Positions 1-5,661 of a stretch of 64,000 nucleotides of DNA are shown here, piece after piece. The notes below the pieces were generated by a model. The model was not told the origin of the DNA. It searched no databases and saw only the letters and a list, made by a program, of their open reading frames with translations. Where the stretch lies: the NCBI RefSeq assembly GCF_014192335.1, contig NZ_JACHXU010000002.1, forward strand, positions 265,347 to 329,346. Reading direction: 5' to 3'. Each line of letters opens with the position of its first letter. Positions within the stretch are counted from its first letter, which is position 1. Source of the DNA: Aporhodopirellula rubra. Lineage in GTDB: Bacteria > Planctomycetota > Planctomycetia > Pirellulales > Pirellulaceae. The position numbers and the translations under genes were made by a program.

Positions 1-74
1 CACCGCGTGGAAACGCCCCGAACGAAGTGGGGCCGTTTCGCAGCACGATGGTTTTGTGTTGTTGCATCGAAAAG

Positions 75-190
75 CACTCGGCGAAGGGTTGGTCAGAGAC
101 CCGTGTCACTTTCGTGAAAGCTAGCGGGGCGGGGCTCGAACCCGCTGGACCTTTCGGTCGTGCCATGTACTCCGAGCCGGCAGCCGAGTG
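75..190 (-). ncRNA. Structured RNA frame copy F1 enclosing a T-arm/acceptor minihelix
   Basis: Read on the minus strand. The outer helix pairs 183-190 with 75-82 (8 bp). It is followed by UGCCGGC, the second helix (171-175 with 93-97) and GUACAU, and the return strand ends CUUC. The insert (98-164) has a GACC-GAAA-GGUC hairpin, a good T-arm (GCGGG stem, UUCGAGC loop) and an acceptor-like strand capped by a UCAC-GAAA-GUGA hairpin. I see no D-arm or anticodon arm, so this is a minihelix rather than a whole tRNA. Function is unknown. Confidence 0.6.
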
Positions 191-234
191 TGTTTCGATG
201 TGTTGTGTGTTGAAGTAGTGATGCAAAAAAGGCG

Positions 235-379
235 CGATCGACGAAGTTGTGATCAGAGGGTTTACGGCGCTCTACCACTGAGCTACGCCCCTGAGTTTCT
301 GAATGAAAGTTGGGGCGGTGGGACTCGAACCCACGACATCCGGCTCCTGAAGCATGTACTCCGAATCGGCAGTCGATCG
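235..379 (-). tRNA. Permuted tRNA-like gene in RNA frame copy F2 (Leu CAG-like anticodon loop)
   Basis: The outer helix pairs 372-379 with 235-242; the inner helix pairs 360-364 with 253-257. Transcribed right to left, the tRNA 3' half comes first (353-312: anticodon loop UUCAGGA, T-arm, acceptor strand CGCCCC). A 20-nt loop containing a UUUC/GAAA hairpin follows, then the 5' half (291-259: GGGGCG acceptor strand, D-arm with GCUC/GAGC). The two acceptor strands pair over 6 bp only in this permuted order. Anticodon-stem bases CCG in the 5' half pair with CGG in the 3' half, which predicts a join between tRNA positions 29 and 30. No known bacterial tRNA-splicing enzyme is evident. Confidence 0.65.
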
Positions 380-389
380 TGTGCGCTAA

Positions 390-761
390 CTATTTCGTTT
401 TCTTCTTCGCAGCCTTTCGCATTTGTTTCCAAAGCGAGCGGCCGTTGTCCCGGTCAAGCCGGACGAGTTGTTGCTGCCGTGTGTCGAAAGCGGTCAGGTT
501 GCCCTTGGGTCGCTTTACATAAACGAACGGCAAGCAAACGGCGACGACTTTGTGCAGTTCGCCGACTGCACGTGGCAGGTAGCGAGTCCTTACGGGTTCG
601 TCGATTGGTTGTGAGATGCCCGAGCAGCTCCATAAGTAGGACGGAAGCTCGATGATCTCGCTGAGGATGGTGACGTAGTCACCTTTGGCGATGTCTTCGC
701 CAGCGATCCTGGCCGCGACGGTGGTCACGGTTTTGGATCGGCTTTCGGTTGTGGTTTTCAT
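390..761 (-). CDS. Hypothetical protein inside the tRNA array
   Basis: A 123-residue, soluble, basic protein ending in a lysine cluster (KKKTK). No signal peptide, membrane segment or family motif is recognised. It fills the largest gap between RNA genes in the left part of the array and is read in the same direction as the tRNAs, so it is probably co-transcribed with them. The start is the first ATG of the frame; the ribosome-binding site ahead of it is weak. A second unrelated small gene sits in a similar gap at 4770-5039. Coding status is inferred from the open frame and from the absence of any RNA fold here. Confidence 0.55.
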   Translation of the reverse strand: MKTTTESRSKTVTTVAARIAGEDIAKGDYVTILSEIIELPSYLWSCSGISQPIDEPVRTRYLPRAVGELHKVVAVCLPFVYVKRPKGNLTAFDTRQQQLVRLDRDNGRSLWKQMRKAAKKKTK

Positions 762-904
762 GTTTCCGCAATCGGTGAAAGAATGAATTGTGCATGTGTG
801 TTCTCTGTTGAGCAGCGAGCTGGATTACTCGCGGCCGGTCGTAATGGCGAAACAGGAATGTAAAACACGCATAGTTCAGTCTCTCGAGACGATTGTGGAA
901 AACG

Positions 905-1036
905 CGACTAACGAAGTGGTTGATCAGAGAAAATGTTCTGCCAATTAAACTACGAGCGAACCGAAGTTTGCTCGGTGGGAATCGAACCCACACCTTTCGA
1001 TTAAGAGTCGATGTACTCCGATGCGGCAGTTAGTCG
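905..1036 (-). tRNA. Permuted tRNA-Lys(CTT)-like gene in RNA frame copy F3
   Basis: The outer helix pairs 1029-1036 with 905-912 and the inner helix pairs 1017-1021 with 924-928. The 3' half is transcribed first (1010-969): it carries the complete lysine anticodon loop CUCUUAA and a canonical T-arm. The 5' half (958-931) has acceptor and D-arm. The acceptor strands (CGAGC with GCUCG) form a helix extended by AAC/GUU and closed by a UUCG tetraloop at 953-974. Joining the 5' half after two U residues to the 3' half beginning CGA rebuilds a 5-bp anticodon stem (UUCGA/UCGAA). This is the clearest permuted tRNA in the window. Confidence 0.7.
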
Positions 1037-1045
1037 TGTACGGTG

Positions 1046-1179
1046 GGCGACGAAGTTTGTGGTCAGAGGTTTTTTCCTGAGCTACTGGCAACCTTGCGTT
1101 TGACAGGCGGGGCTTGAACCCGCGACCTCGTCGCTCTCACGACGCGCTCTAACCTATGTACTCCGAACCGGCAGTCGCC
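1046..1179 (-). tRNA. Permuted tRNA-like gene in RNA frame copy F4, broken in the D-loop
   Basis: The outer helix is 6 bp (1174-1179 with 1046-1051); the inner helix pairs 1162-1166 with 1063-1067. The 3' part starts within the D-loop (GGUUAGAGC) and runs through an anticodon arm with a six-base loop, one short of normal, a 5-nt variable loop and a canonical T-arm. The 5' part (UUGCCAG, then UAGCUCAGG) follows. The acceptor strands pair CUG/CAG and CAA/UUG and are capped by a GCAA tetraloop at 1085-1106. Unlike F2 and F3 the break point is in the D-arm, so the frame is not tied to one tRNA position. Confidence 0.6.
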
Positions 1180-1203
1180 TTGTATTGTTGTTGTTTGAAA
1201 AAA

Positions 1204-1337
1204 CGATCGACGAAGTTTGTAAACCAGACAGATTCGATGCTCTACCAACTGAGCTACGAAGCGAACACAAGGTTCACATCGGTGGGACTCGAACCCACGA
1301 CACCCGAGGTGATGTAGTCCGATTAGGCAGTCAATCG
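1204..1337 (-). tRNA. Permuted tRNA-like gene in RNA frame copy F5 (possible Ala TGC)
   Basis: The outer helix pairs 1330-1337 with 1204-1211, with one G-U change relative to F2. The inner helix pairs 1318-1322 with 1224-1228. The 3' half (1310-1275) has a canonical T-arm; the 5' half (1263-1229) has UAGCUCAG and a GCUC/GAGC D-stem. The acceptor helix (1257-1281) runs on through GUGAAC/GUUCGC and is capped by a CUUGU loop. Joining the halves gives an anticodon loop close to UCUGCAC, resembling the alanine loop UUUGCAC of the tRNA at 4543-4613, but base 33 would be C. The frame is followed by six U residues. Confidence 0.6.
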
Positions 1338-1346
1338 TGTATTGGT

Positions 1347-1468
1347 GGCGACGAAGTGTTAACTCAGATCACTAACGTGTAGGAATCGAACCTACCGATC
1401 GTGTTGCCACGATCTCCAGACTCACTGGACGCAATCATTGGTGGATGGATTCCAAGCCGGCAGTCGCC
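1347..1468 (-). ncRNA. RNA frame copy F6 enclosing a D-armless, long-variable-arm tRNA-like body
   Basis: The outer helix GGCGAC/GUCGCC is at 1463-1468 and 1347-1352. The inner helix uses UUGGA with UCUGA, a compensated variant. The body between is in normal order: an acceptor-like helix (CACCAAUG with CGUUAGUG, one mismatch), a UCCAG/CUGGA arm with a UGAGU loop, a GAUCGUG-GCAA-CACGAUC variable arm, and a T-arm (GUAGG, UUCGAUU). Only about six bases replace the D-arm. The variable arm is of the Leu/Ser type. Whether it is charged is unknown. Confidence 0.55.
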
Positions 1469-1478
1469 ATGTTTTGTA

Positions 1479-1645
1479 AAAGTCCAACGAAGTTGTTGTT
1501 GAGAGGGTAAGAACGTCCGTTTCAGCGGTTGCTGATCGTTGACTGGCCCCTTCGTCTGCAAGAGACTCAGACGCCATTCACTAGCCGGTCGCCCGACATC
1601 GCTACCTTAGGCTCCTCATGTATTCCCAGCAGGCAGTTGAACTTT
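1479..1645 (-). ncRNA. RNA frame copy F7 with an unrecognised insert
   Basis: The outer helix is 10 bp (1636-1645 with 1479-1488). The inner helix is UGGGA with UCUCA, which preserves pairing by changing both strands relative to the other copies. The insert (1505-1618) is about 114 nt. It contains a GUCUG/CAGAC hairpin but no T-loop that I can recognise, so it may be a decayed tRNA or something else. Confidence 0.5.
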
Positions 1646-1655
1646 GTGTTGTGAT

Positions 1656-1723
1656 CGACCAACGAAGGAGTGTGAATCAGACGGGCCTTTAGCAAAGATG
1701 TAGTCCGATTCGTCAGTTGGTCG
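1656..1723 (-). ncRNA. Minimal RNA frame copy F8
   Basis: This is the shortest form, 68 nt. The outer helix is 8 bp (1716-1723 with 1656-1663), followed by UGACGAA, the inner helix UCGGA/UCUGA, CUACAU, and only about 17 nt of insert with a CUUU/AAAG hairpin. It begins 6 nt after the end of the tRNA-Cys gene. It shows that the frame can exist without a tRNA body. Confidence 0.55.
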
Positions 1724-1729
1724 ACCAAG

Positions 1730-1800
1730 AAACGCTGGTGGGAGTCGAACCCACTTGAACCGGGTTGCAGCCGGCCGCCTAGCCATCTGGCTCCAGCGTT
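1730..1800 (-). tRNA. tRNA-Cys(GCA)
   Basis: Full cloverleaf in normal order. The acceptor AACGCTG/CAGCGTT is 7 bp, the anticodon GCA lies at 1766-1768 and the T-loop is UUCGACU. CCA is not encoded. RNA frame F8 follows directly downstream. Confidence 0.9.
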
Positions 1801-1875
1801 TTGTCGCTCGCGGGTTTGCCACGAGCGTGTTCTTTCAGTCGTCGTCCCTAAAAGTAGTCGTCGCGGTTGACGCCA

Positions 1876-2073
1876 TCACAGACGCCCCGATCGTAGGCAG
1901 CAACGTTTGAATCGCTGACCGCTGCCACATGGGCATCGGTCGTTGCGACCGAGCTTTTCCTCGAGCTGCTTGCCTTGGATGATTCGGACTCCGCGTTTGA
2001 CTTTCGTTTCCGACGGGTAGCCTTTACGACGTTTGCTCATCGGCTCGAAAGCAGAGGTCTTCGTCGCAGTCAT
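1876..2073 (-). CDS. Small SEC-C motif protein
   Basis: A 65-residue basic protein whose last 25 residues form a SEC-C zinc motif ([18 protein letters not shown], with cysteines in CxC...CC spacing). The same zinc-binding tail is found at the C terminus of SecA and in many small accessory proteins, where it mediates protein or nucleic-acid contacts. Here it is essentially free-standing behind an arginine/lysine-rich leader. It lies between tRNA-Cys and tRNA-Arg in the array and is read with them. The start is uncertain: the first ATG is used, but an in-frame ATG 11 codons later (MSKRRKGY) is equally good and neither has a clear ribosome-binding site. Confidence 0.7.
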   Translation of the reverse strand: MTATKTSAFEPMSKRRKGYPSETKVKRGVRIIQGKQLEEKLGRNDRCPCGSGQRFKRCCLRSGRL

Positions 2074-2136
2074 GTTGGTTGTCGTGTCGCATTGGTCTGC
2101 TCCGGCTTGAGAGTGAAAGTATTGAATCCTTCAAAG

Positions 2137-2207
2137 ACGGACCGACGAAGGGACAACTCAGATGGTTCACATTTTCAAGATGTAATCCGAGTCTGCAGTC
2201 GATCAGT
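2137..2207 (-). ncRNA. Minimal RNA frame copy F9
   Basis: A 71-nt copy with a 10-position outer helix (2198-2207 with 2137-2146, one mismatch). The inner helix UCGGA/UCUGA lies at 2186-2190 and 2158-2162. UUACAU follows, and the insert is about 19 nt. It starts 3 nt after the end of the tRNA-Arg gene, the same arrangement as F8 after tRNA-Cys. Confidence 0.5.
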
Positions 2208-2210
2208 CAG

Positions 2211-2283
2211 TGCTCTCGCCAGGAATCGAACCTGGTCTACGACCTTCGCAAAGTCGCGTGCGAATCCGGCACACTCCGAGAAC
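2211..2283 (-). tRNA. tRNA-Arg(GCG)
   Basis: The acceptor GTTCTCG/CGAGAGC and T-arm CCAGG-UUCGAUU-CCUGG are intact. The anticodon loop UUGCGAA gives anticodon GCG. This is an uncommon choice in bacteria, which normally read CGN with an A34 (inosine) tRNA. Confidence 0.85.
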
Positions 2284-2287
2284 ATAG

Positions 2288-2321
2288 GCAGCGCCGGCAA
2301 ACATTGCGTGCCGGCACTGCG
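2288..2321. repeat. 12-bp hairpin with a 9-base loop
   Basis: The two arms (2288-2299 and 2310-2321) are complementary apart from one G-U position. It lies just downstream of the SPFH gene and may end that transcript, but it has no following T-run. Confidence 0.5.
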
Positions 2322-2382
2322 TAAGTGACATCAATCGACTCGGTATGGTTCGCATCCTTCGCGAATCATTCGTCATCGACGA

Positions 2383-3240
2383 TTATTCATCGTGACTGAC
2401 TCGGCCTCTTTCGAGATCGAGATACAGTCGTGCGTTGGCGTTCTTTGCCAAATCACGAAGCGTTTCAAGCTCAGCCAATCGCAACAGCGCTGGGTGTCCT
2501 TCCAACACTCCTGCTGCCTTCGCTCGTTGCTCGTAGGCTTGCGTTTCCGCGTCCACCTTTGCTCGCAACGATTCGGCTTCCGCTTGCTCTCGCAATCGAA
2601 GTGCTTCTGCGTCCGTCGAAGCATCTCGCCGCGTGATTTCCGCTCGCGATTCGGATTCGATCTGCTCGACTTCCGCTCGCGTTCGTGCTTCCACCAACTG
2701 GGCTTGGCTTTGTCGTTCCGCCGCCAACACGCGATTCATGATCTCCTGCAGGTTTCCTGGGAAGATCAAGTCCTTCACGTCGGCTCGACGAATCGCAACA
2801 CCGTATCCATTCGCTGACTCCGTCACGTCCGAAAGGATGTCTTCACTTAACCGGTTTCGGTTGGTCAGGATTTCTTCCAGATTCATCGACGCCAGCGAAC
2901 GACGCGCCGCCAATTGCACGTCGCTGTAAAGTCGATCCTCGAACACGTCCACTGTGTGGATCGCAGCCTTCGGATCGGTCACGCGGAACTGCACCAGGAT
3001 GCTCACGCGAATCGCGACCTTGTCTGCGGTCAGGATTTCCTGGCCCTTGATCGTCAGTTCGCGTTCGCGGATGTCGACCAGCATGCACTCGACCGTTGGC
3101 AGTTCCTTGAACCACTGCTTGTGCGGTGGAATCTTGTACCGGCCGGCTTCGAGCACCTTGGTTAGCTTGCCGTCTTCGTAGTACAAGCCGCGGTGCGTGT
3201 CCTTGATGATGAACTCTCGTCCTGCACCTGTAATCATCAT
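2383..3240 (-). CDS. SPFH (slipin/prohibitin-type) protein
   Basis: A 285-residue SPFH-family protein. The SPFH domain spans roughly residues 10-190 (VLEAGRYKIPP near 30, then the typical beta-rich core), followed by an alanine/glutamate-rich coiled coil from about 165 to 250. There is no N-terminal membrane anchor, unlike most slipins, so membrane attachment would need a partner. SPFH proteins form ring-like membrane scaffolds; a specific role here is unknown. The start is the ATG pair at 3240, preceded by a strong AAAGGAGG site. It is the longest protein gene in the tRNA array and is read in the array's direction. Confidence 0.85.
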   Translation of the reverse strand: MMITGAGREFIIKDTHRGLYYEDGKLTKVLEAGRYKIPPHKQWFKELPTVECMLVDIRERELTIKGQEILTADKVAIRVSILVQFRVTDPKAAIHTVDVFEDRLYSDVQLAARRSLASMNLEEILTNRNRLSEDILSDVTESANGYGVAIRRADVKDLIFPGNLQEIMNRVLAAERQSQAQLVEARTRAEVEQIESESRAEITRRDASTDAEALRLREQAEAESLRAKVDAETQAYEQRAKAAGVLEGHPALLRLAELETLRDLAKNANARLYLDLERGRVSHDE

Positions 3241-3404
3241 ATCGCACCTCCTTTCGATGTTTGCGTTTCACGAATTGTGTAAGGAGCCTCGGAGCGGAGC
3301 CGATGTGGAGAACAAGCTTTCAGATGTGGAAATTCTGAGCGTTCATTCCGAGAGGTGATCGCAGGAACCAAATGGTTGCTCGCTCCTGACGCCGCCGAGG
3401 CAAG

Positions 3405-3476
3405 TAACCCGTCCAGGAATCGAACCTGGTCCGACAGTTTCGAAGACTGCCATGCTATCCAGCACACCCACGAGTC
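3405..3476 (-). tRNA. tRNA-Arg(TCG)
   Basis: The acceptor GACTCGT/ACGGGTT pairs along all seven positions with two G-U pairs. The anticodon loop is CUUCGAA and the T-loop UUCGAUU. The D-arm is short and unusual. Confidence 0.8.
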
Positions 3477-3500
3477 ATGTTATTGGTCATTAAGTTACAA

Positions 3501-3576
3501 GAGCCGACGACTGGGTTCGCACCAGCATGATCTGCTTTACAAGAGCAGCGTCTTTCTGAATCGAGCCACGTCGGCT
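3501..3576 (-). tRNA. tRNA-Thr(TGT)
   Basis: The acceptor AGCCGAC/GTCGGCT is perfect and the anticodon arm CUGCU-CUUGUAA-AGCAG is intact. The T-loop is UGCGAAC instead of UUCGAAC and the D-arm is atypical. Confidence 0.8.
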
Positions 3577-3590
3577 TGGTGTCGTATCAG

Positions 3591-3662
3591 TAGCCCGACC
3601 AGGAATCGAACCCGGAACTTCTGGTTAGAAGCCAGAGGTGATTTCCGTTTCACCATCGAGCC
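3591..3662 (-). tRNA. tRNA-Arg(TCT)
   Basis: The acceptor GGCTCGA/TCGGGCT pairs with G-U pairs. The anticodon loop is CUUCUAA and the T-loop UUCGAUU. Confidence 0.88.
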
Positions 3663-3675
3663 GTTTGCAAACAAG

Positions 3676-3761
3676 CGGAAGGCGAGGGAGTCGAACCCTC
3701 ATCACCCGAAGGTGGCACGCGTTAGCAGTGCGGCCCGGCAAACCGTATCCGGCTGCCTTCC
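3676..3761 (-). tRNA. tRNA-Ser(GCT)
   Basis: Long-variable-arm tRNA with acceptor GGAAGGC/GCCTTCC, G73 and variable hairpin CACC-UUCG-GGUG. The anticodon is GCU, but the anticodon stem has mismatches. Confidence 0.82.
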
Positions 3762-3782
3762 GTAAACTAAAATTGAGAGTGG

Positions 3783-3852
3783 ACCGGACGGGAATCGAAA
3801 CCTTCCACCGACTTTGCAAGAGTCAGTCGCCGCCTTGGAACATGCCAGCCCA
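3783..3852 (-). tRNA. tRNA-Ala(TGC), irregular
   Basis: The anticodon loop CUUGCAA in a GACU/AGUC stem is clear. The T-arm is shortened and the acceptor pairs imperfectly, so this copy may be non-functional. Confidence 0.6.
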
Positions 3853-3866
3853 TTTGTTTTCATCAG

Positions 3867-3937
3867 AGGTCCGTCCGGGAATTGAACCCGGTCTTCGTCC
3901 ATACCACAGACGCGTGCTGCCGCAACACTTACAGACC
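3867..3937 (-). tRNA. tRNA-Thr(GGT)
   Basis: The acceptor GGTCTGT/ACGGACC, anticodon loop GUGGUAU and T-arm CCGGG-UUCAAUU-CCCGG are all intact. Confidence 0.9.
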
Positions 3938-3948
3938 GATTGCATCAG

Positions 3949-4021
3949 TGATCACGGATGGAATCGAACCATCGGTCTCCTGCTTGTCACGCAGGCGTCT
4001 TAGCCGCTGGACCACGCGATC
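3949..4021 (-). tRNA. tRNA-Val(GAC)
   Basis: The acceptor GATCGCG/CGTGATC, anticodon arm CCUGC-GUGACAA-GCAGG and a normal T-arm are all present. Confidence 0.88.
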
Positions 4022-4031
4022 GTTTTGTGAG

Positions 4032-4107
4032 TAGTCGAGACAGGAGTCGAACCTGCAAAATCACAAGCCTCTCATGCTTGCCGCTTTGCCTGTTTGCGTA
4101 CTCGACC
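4032..4107 (-). tRNA. tRNA-Leu(GAG)
   Basis: The acceptor GGTCGAG/CTCGACT and anticodon arm CAAGC-AUGAGAG-GCUUG are clear. The variable region is much shorter than usual for leucine tRNAs. Confidence 0.82.
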
Positions 4108-4115
4108 ATCGGAAG

Positions 4116-4184
4116 TAGCGGATTCGGGGGTCGCACCCGACGTGCCTGGCATATGAAACCTGGCTGGGCACTGGCCCATCCGCG
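4116..4184 (-). tRNA. tRNA-Met(CAT) or Ile2
   Basis: The anticodon is CAU in loop UUCAUAU. The T-loop is UGCGACC, the anticodon stem has one mismatch, and the acceptor has six pairs. Sequence alone cannot separate Met from lysidine-type Ile. Confidence 0.72.
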
Positions 4185-4203
4185 TTGTTGTTTGCATTGA
4201 AAG

Positions 4204-4273
4204 TTGCAGGTCTCGGTATCGAGCCGAGCACACCGACCTCATGAAAGTCAGTTGGACACCTGTCGCACCTGCA
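4204..4273 (-). tRNA. tRNA-Met(CAT) or Ile2
   Basis: The acceptor TGCAGGT/ACCTGCA is perfect and the anticodon loop is UUCAUGA. This is the second CAU tRNA of the array, only 19 nt from the first. Confidence 0.82.
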
Positions 4274-4282
4274 GTGTTGAAG

Positions 4283-4366
4283 TAGCCAAGGCGAGAGTTG
4301 AACTCGCACGCCACTGTGGGCACGACATTCTGAGTGTCGCGTGTCTACCGGTTCCACCACTTGGCT
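4283..4366 (-). tRNA. tRNA-Leu(CAG)
   Basis: The acceptor AGCCAAG/CTTGGCT and anticodon arm CGACA-CUCAGAA-UGUCG are intact, with a variable arm. Confidence 0.9.
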
Positions 4367-4379
4367 GTTTGCATCGAAG

Positions 4380-4453
4380 TACTGCGGGAGGGAGTCGAAC
4401 CCTCAAACACGAACGTTTGAAATTCGCCGCTTTGCCGGTTTGCGTACCACAGC
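4380..4453 (-). tRNA. tRNA-Leu(CAA)
   Basis: The acceptor GCTGTGG/CCGCAGT and anticodon arm CGAAU-UUCAAAC-GUUCG are intact, with a canonical T-arm. Confidence 0.88.
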
Positions 4454-4465
4454 ATGTTAAATGAG

Positions 4466-4537
4466 TACTGAGGGCGGGAGTCGAACCCGCAAGCACTTGT
4501 TCCTAAGACAAGCGGCTCGCCGTTGGCCTACCTCAGC
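4466..4537 (-). tRNA. tRNA-Leu(TAG)
   Basis: The acceptor GCTGAGG/CCTCAGT, anticodon arm CUUGU-CUUAGGA-ACAAG and a canonical T-arm are present. Confidence 0.9.
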
Positions 4538-4542
4538 GTGAG

Positions 4543-4613
4543 TGGAGCACCGGGGAATCGAACCCCGATTTTCTGCGTGCAAAACAGATGTCTTCCCGTT
4601 GGACGAGCGCCCC
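4543..4613 (-). tRNA. tRNA-Ala(TGC)
   Basis: The acceptor GGGGCGC/GTGCTCC includes the G3-U70 pair that identifies alanine tRNAs. The anticodon loop is UUUGCAC. Confidence 0.93.
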
Positions 4614-4631
4614 GTGTTGTTTCTTTGTCAG

Positions 4632-4705
4632 TGCCCAGAGCAGGAGTCGAACCTGCAAACACTCGGGTTTAAAGCGAGCCGCTCGGCCGGTTGGCGTACC
4701 TAGGC
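4632..4705 (-). tRNA. tRNA-Leu(TAA)
   Basis: The acceptor GCCTAGG/TCTGGGC and anticodon loop UUUAAAC are clear. It is the fifth leucine isoacceptor of the array. Confidence 0.87.
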
Positions 4706-4769
4706 GTTGATCGCTGGTGCCGCGGGAAAGGACGCGACCGACCGCGTCCTTCCCTTGGCTGCCAACGTG

Positions 4770-5039
4770 TTACGCATGCAATCGAGGAGCACTGTCGCCG
4801 GTCGACTTGCGATGGTTCTTGATCGCCTTGTGCGTATCAGGAATCTGGTCGCCTTCGACGATCACATCGCCGACGCACTCGACCACCCAGCCGTCGACCC
4901 AACCGACGTTGTCGTCTTTCAGCCTCAGCGCGCGGCCGACCTTCGCAAACTCGTGCGGGATGTACGATGTCGTTCGCACTGATCCGCCGGCGATGCTGCG
5001 TCTCATCGCACATTGCACGTACTTCACATTGCTGGACAT
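4770..5039 (-). CDS. Hypothetical protein inside the tRNA array
   Basis: An 89-residue protein starting MSSNVKYVQC, with a short charged C terminus and no recognisable family. The ATG at 5039 is chosen over the longer frame because GGGAG lies a few bases ahead of it and because the upstream part of the frame runs through tRNA-Val. Like the gene at 390-761 it occupies a gap between tRNA genes and shares their direction, which suggests co-transcription. No membrane segment or signal peptide is visible. Confidence 0.65.
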   Translation of the reverse strand: MSSNVKYVQCAMRRSIAGGSVRTTSYIPHEFAKVGRALRLKDDNVGWVDGWVVECVGDVIVEGDQIPDTHKAIKNHRKSTGDSAPRLHA

Positions 5040-5089
5040 TATCGTTCTCCCTTGGTAAATGAAAGCGATCGTCACTCCGACGCCAGCAG

Positions 5090-5161
5090 TAGTCCCGGAT
5101 GGAATCGAACCATCGTTTCCTGCATGTAAAACAGGTGTCGTCGCCGTTGGACCACAGGACC
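5090..5161 (-). tRNA. tRNA-Val(TAC)
   Basis: The acceptor GGTCCTG/CGGGACT, anticodon arm CCUGU-UUUACAU-GCAGG and a normal T-arm are present. Confidence 0.9.
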
Positions 5162-5180
5162 ATGTTGTCGATCCGAAGAG

Positions 5181-5251
5181 CACGTCCCCAAGGATTTGAA
5201 CCCTGACTAACTGGTTTGGAATCAGCAGTGCTACCGTTACACCAGAGACGT
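5181..5251 (-). tRNA. tRNA-Trp(CCA)
   Basis: The acceptor ACGTCTC/GGGACGT, G73 and anticodon loop UUCCAAA are present; the top pair of the anticodon stem is mismatched. Confidence 0.83.
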
Positions 5252-5271
5252 GTGAAACTTTTCAAAACAAG

Positions 5272-5356
5272 TGGGAACGCAAGGAATCGCACCTCTCGCC
5301 GACTACCACACAATTAAAGGCAGAAGGGTTACAACCTCCCGTGTGGAAACGCTCCC
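5272..5356 (-). tRNA. tRNA-Tyr(GTA)
   Basis: The acceptor GGGAGCG/CGTTCCC and anticodon arm GGAGG-UUGUAAC-CCUUC are clear. There is a long variable arm, and the T-loop is UGCGAUU. Confidence 0.78.
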
Positions 5357-5374
5357 ATGTATCAATCGAACAAG

Positions 5375-5458
5375 CGGAAGCCGTGGGACTCGAACCCACA
5401 ACGGTTTTTGACCGCAGCTGTTTTCAAGACAGTGTCCTCATCCGGCCGGGTGACTTCC
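5375..5458 (-). tRNA. tRNA-Ser(TGA)
   Basis: The acceptor GGAAGTC/GGCTTCC, G73, anticodon loop CUUGAAA and a long variable arm are all typical of serine. Confidence 0.93.
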
Positions 5459-5479
5459 GTAGTGCGTTATCAAACGCAG

Positions 5480-5554
5480 TGACGTGAGCGGGAATCGAAC
5501 CCGCGGACTCCTGGATGAAAACCAGACGATTCTGCCATCAGAATCTACCACGCC
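5480..5554 (-). tRNA. tRNA-Glu(TTC)
   Basis: The acceptor GGCGTGG/TCACGTC (with G-U pairs) and anticodon arm UCUGG-UUUUCAU-CCAGG are present. Confidence 0.87.
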
Positions 5555-5580
5555 GTTTGGTTGCTTCGATCGAAGCGAGT

Positions 5581-5650
5581 ACCGCATAGGAGTTTCGATC
5601 TCCTTCCTGCTGCCTGAGAAGCAGCCGACCTAGCCAGTAGTCGAATGCGG
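5581..5650 (-). tRNA. tRNA-Glu(CTC), irregular T-loop
   Basis: The anticodon arm GCUGC-UUCUCAG-GCAGC is clear and six acceptor pairs form. The T-loop reads AUCGAAA, so function is doubtful. Confidence 0.72.
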
Positions 5651-5661
5651 CGAATTGAAAG

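Noticed and set aside
1-73. A tenth copy of the RNA frame at the window start, suggested by an ACUUCGUUC segment.
   Set aside because: No UCUGA and no UGCCGNN partner are present, so only a simple GCCCC/GGGGC hairpin is supported.
188-655. Plus-strand frames through tRNA genes and the 390-761 region.
   Set aside because: They read through antisense tRNA sequence (recurrent GGxRTHD- and ESNP-like peptides translated from T-arms).
75-1337. Group I intron or permuted intron-exon explanation for the interrupted tRNAs.
   Set aside because: The flanks are only about 25 nt each and lack the conserved P7/P3 core and guanosine-binding elements of group I introns; inter-unit spacers are as short as 9 nt.
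2392-3181. Plus-strand frames opposite the SPFH gene.
   Set aside because: The minus-strand gene has a strong ribosome-binding site and full family match; the opposite frames have no features.
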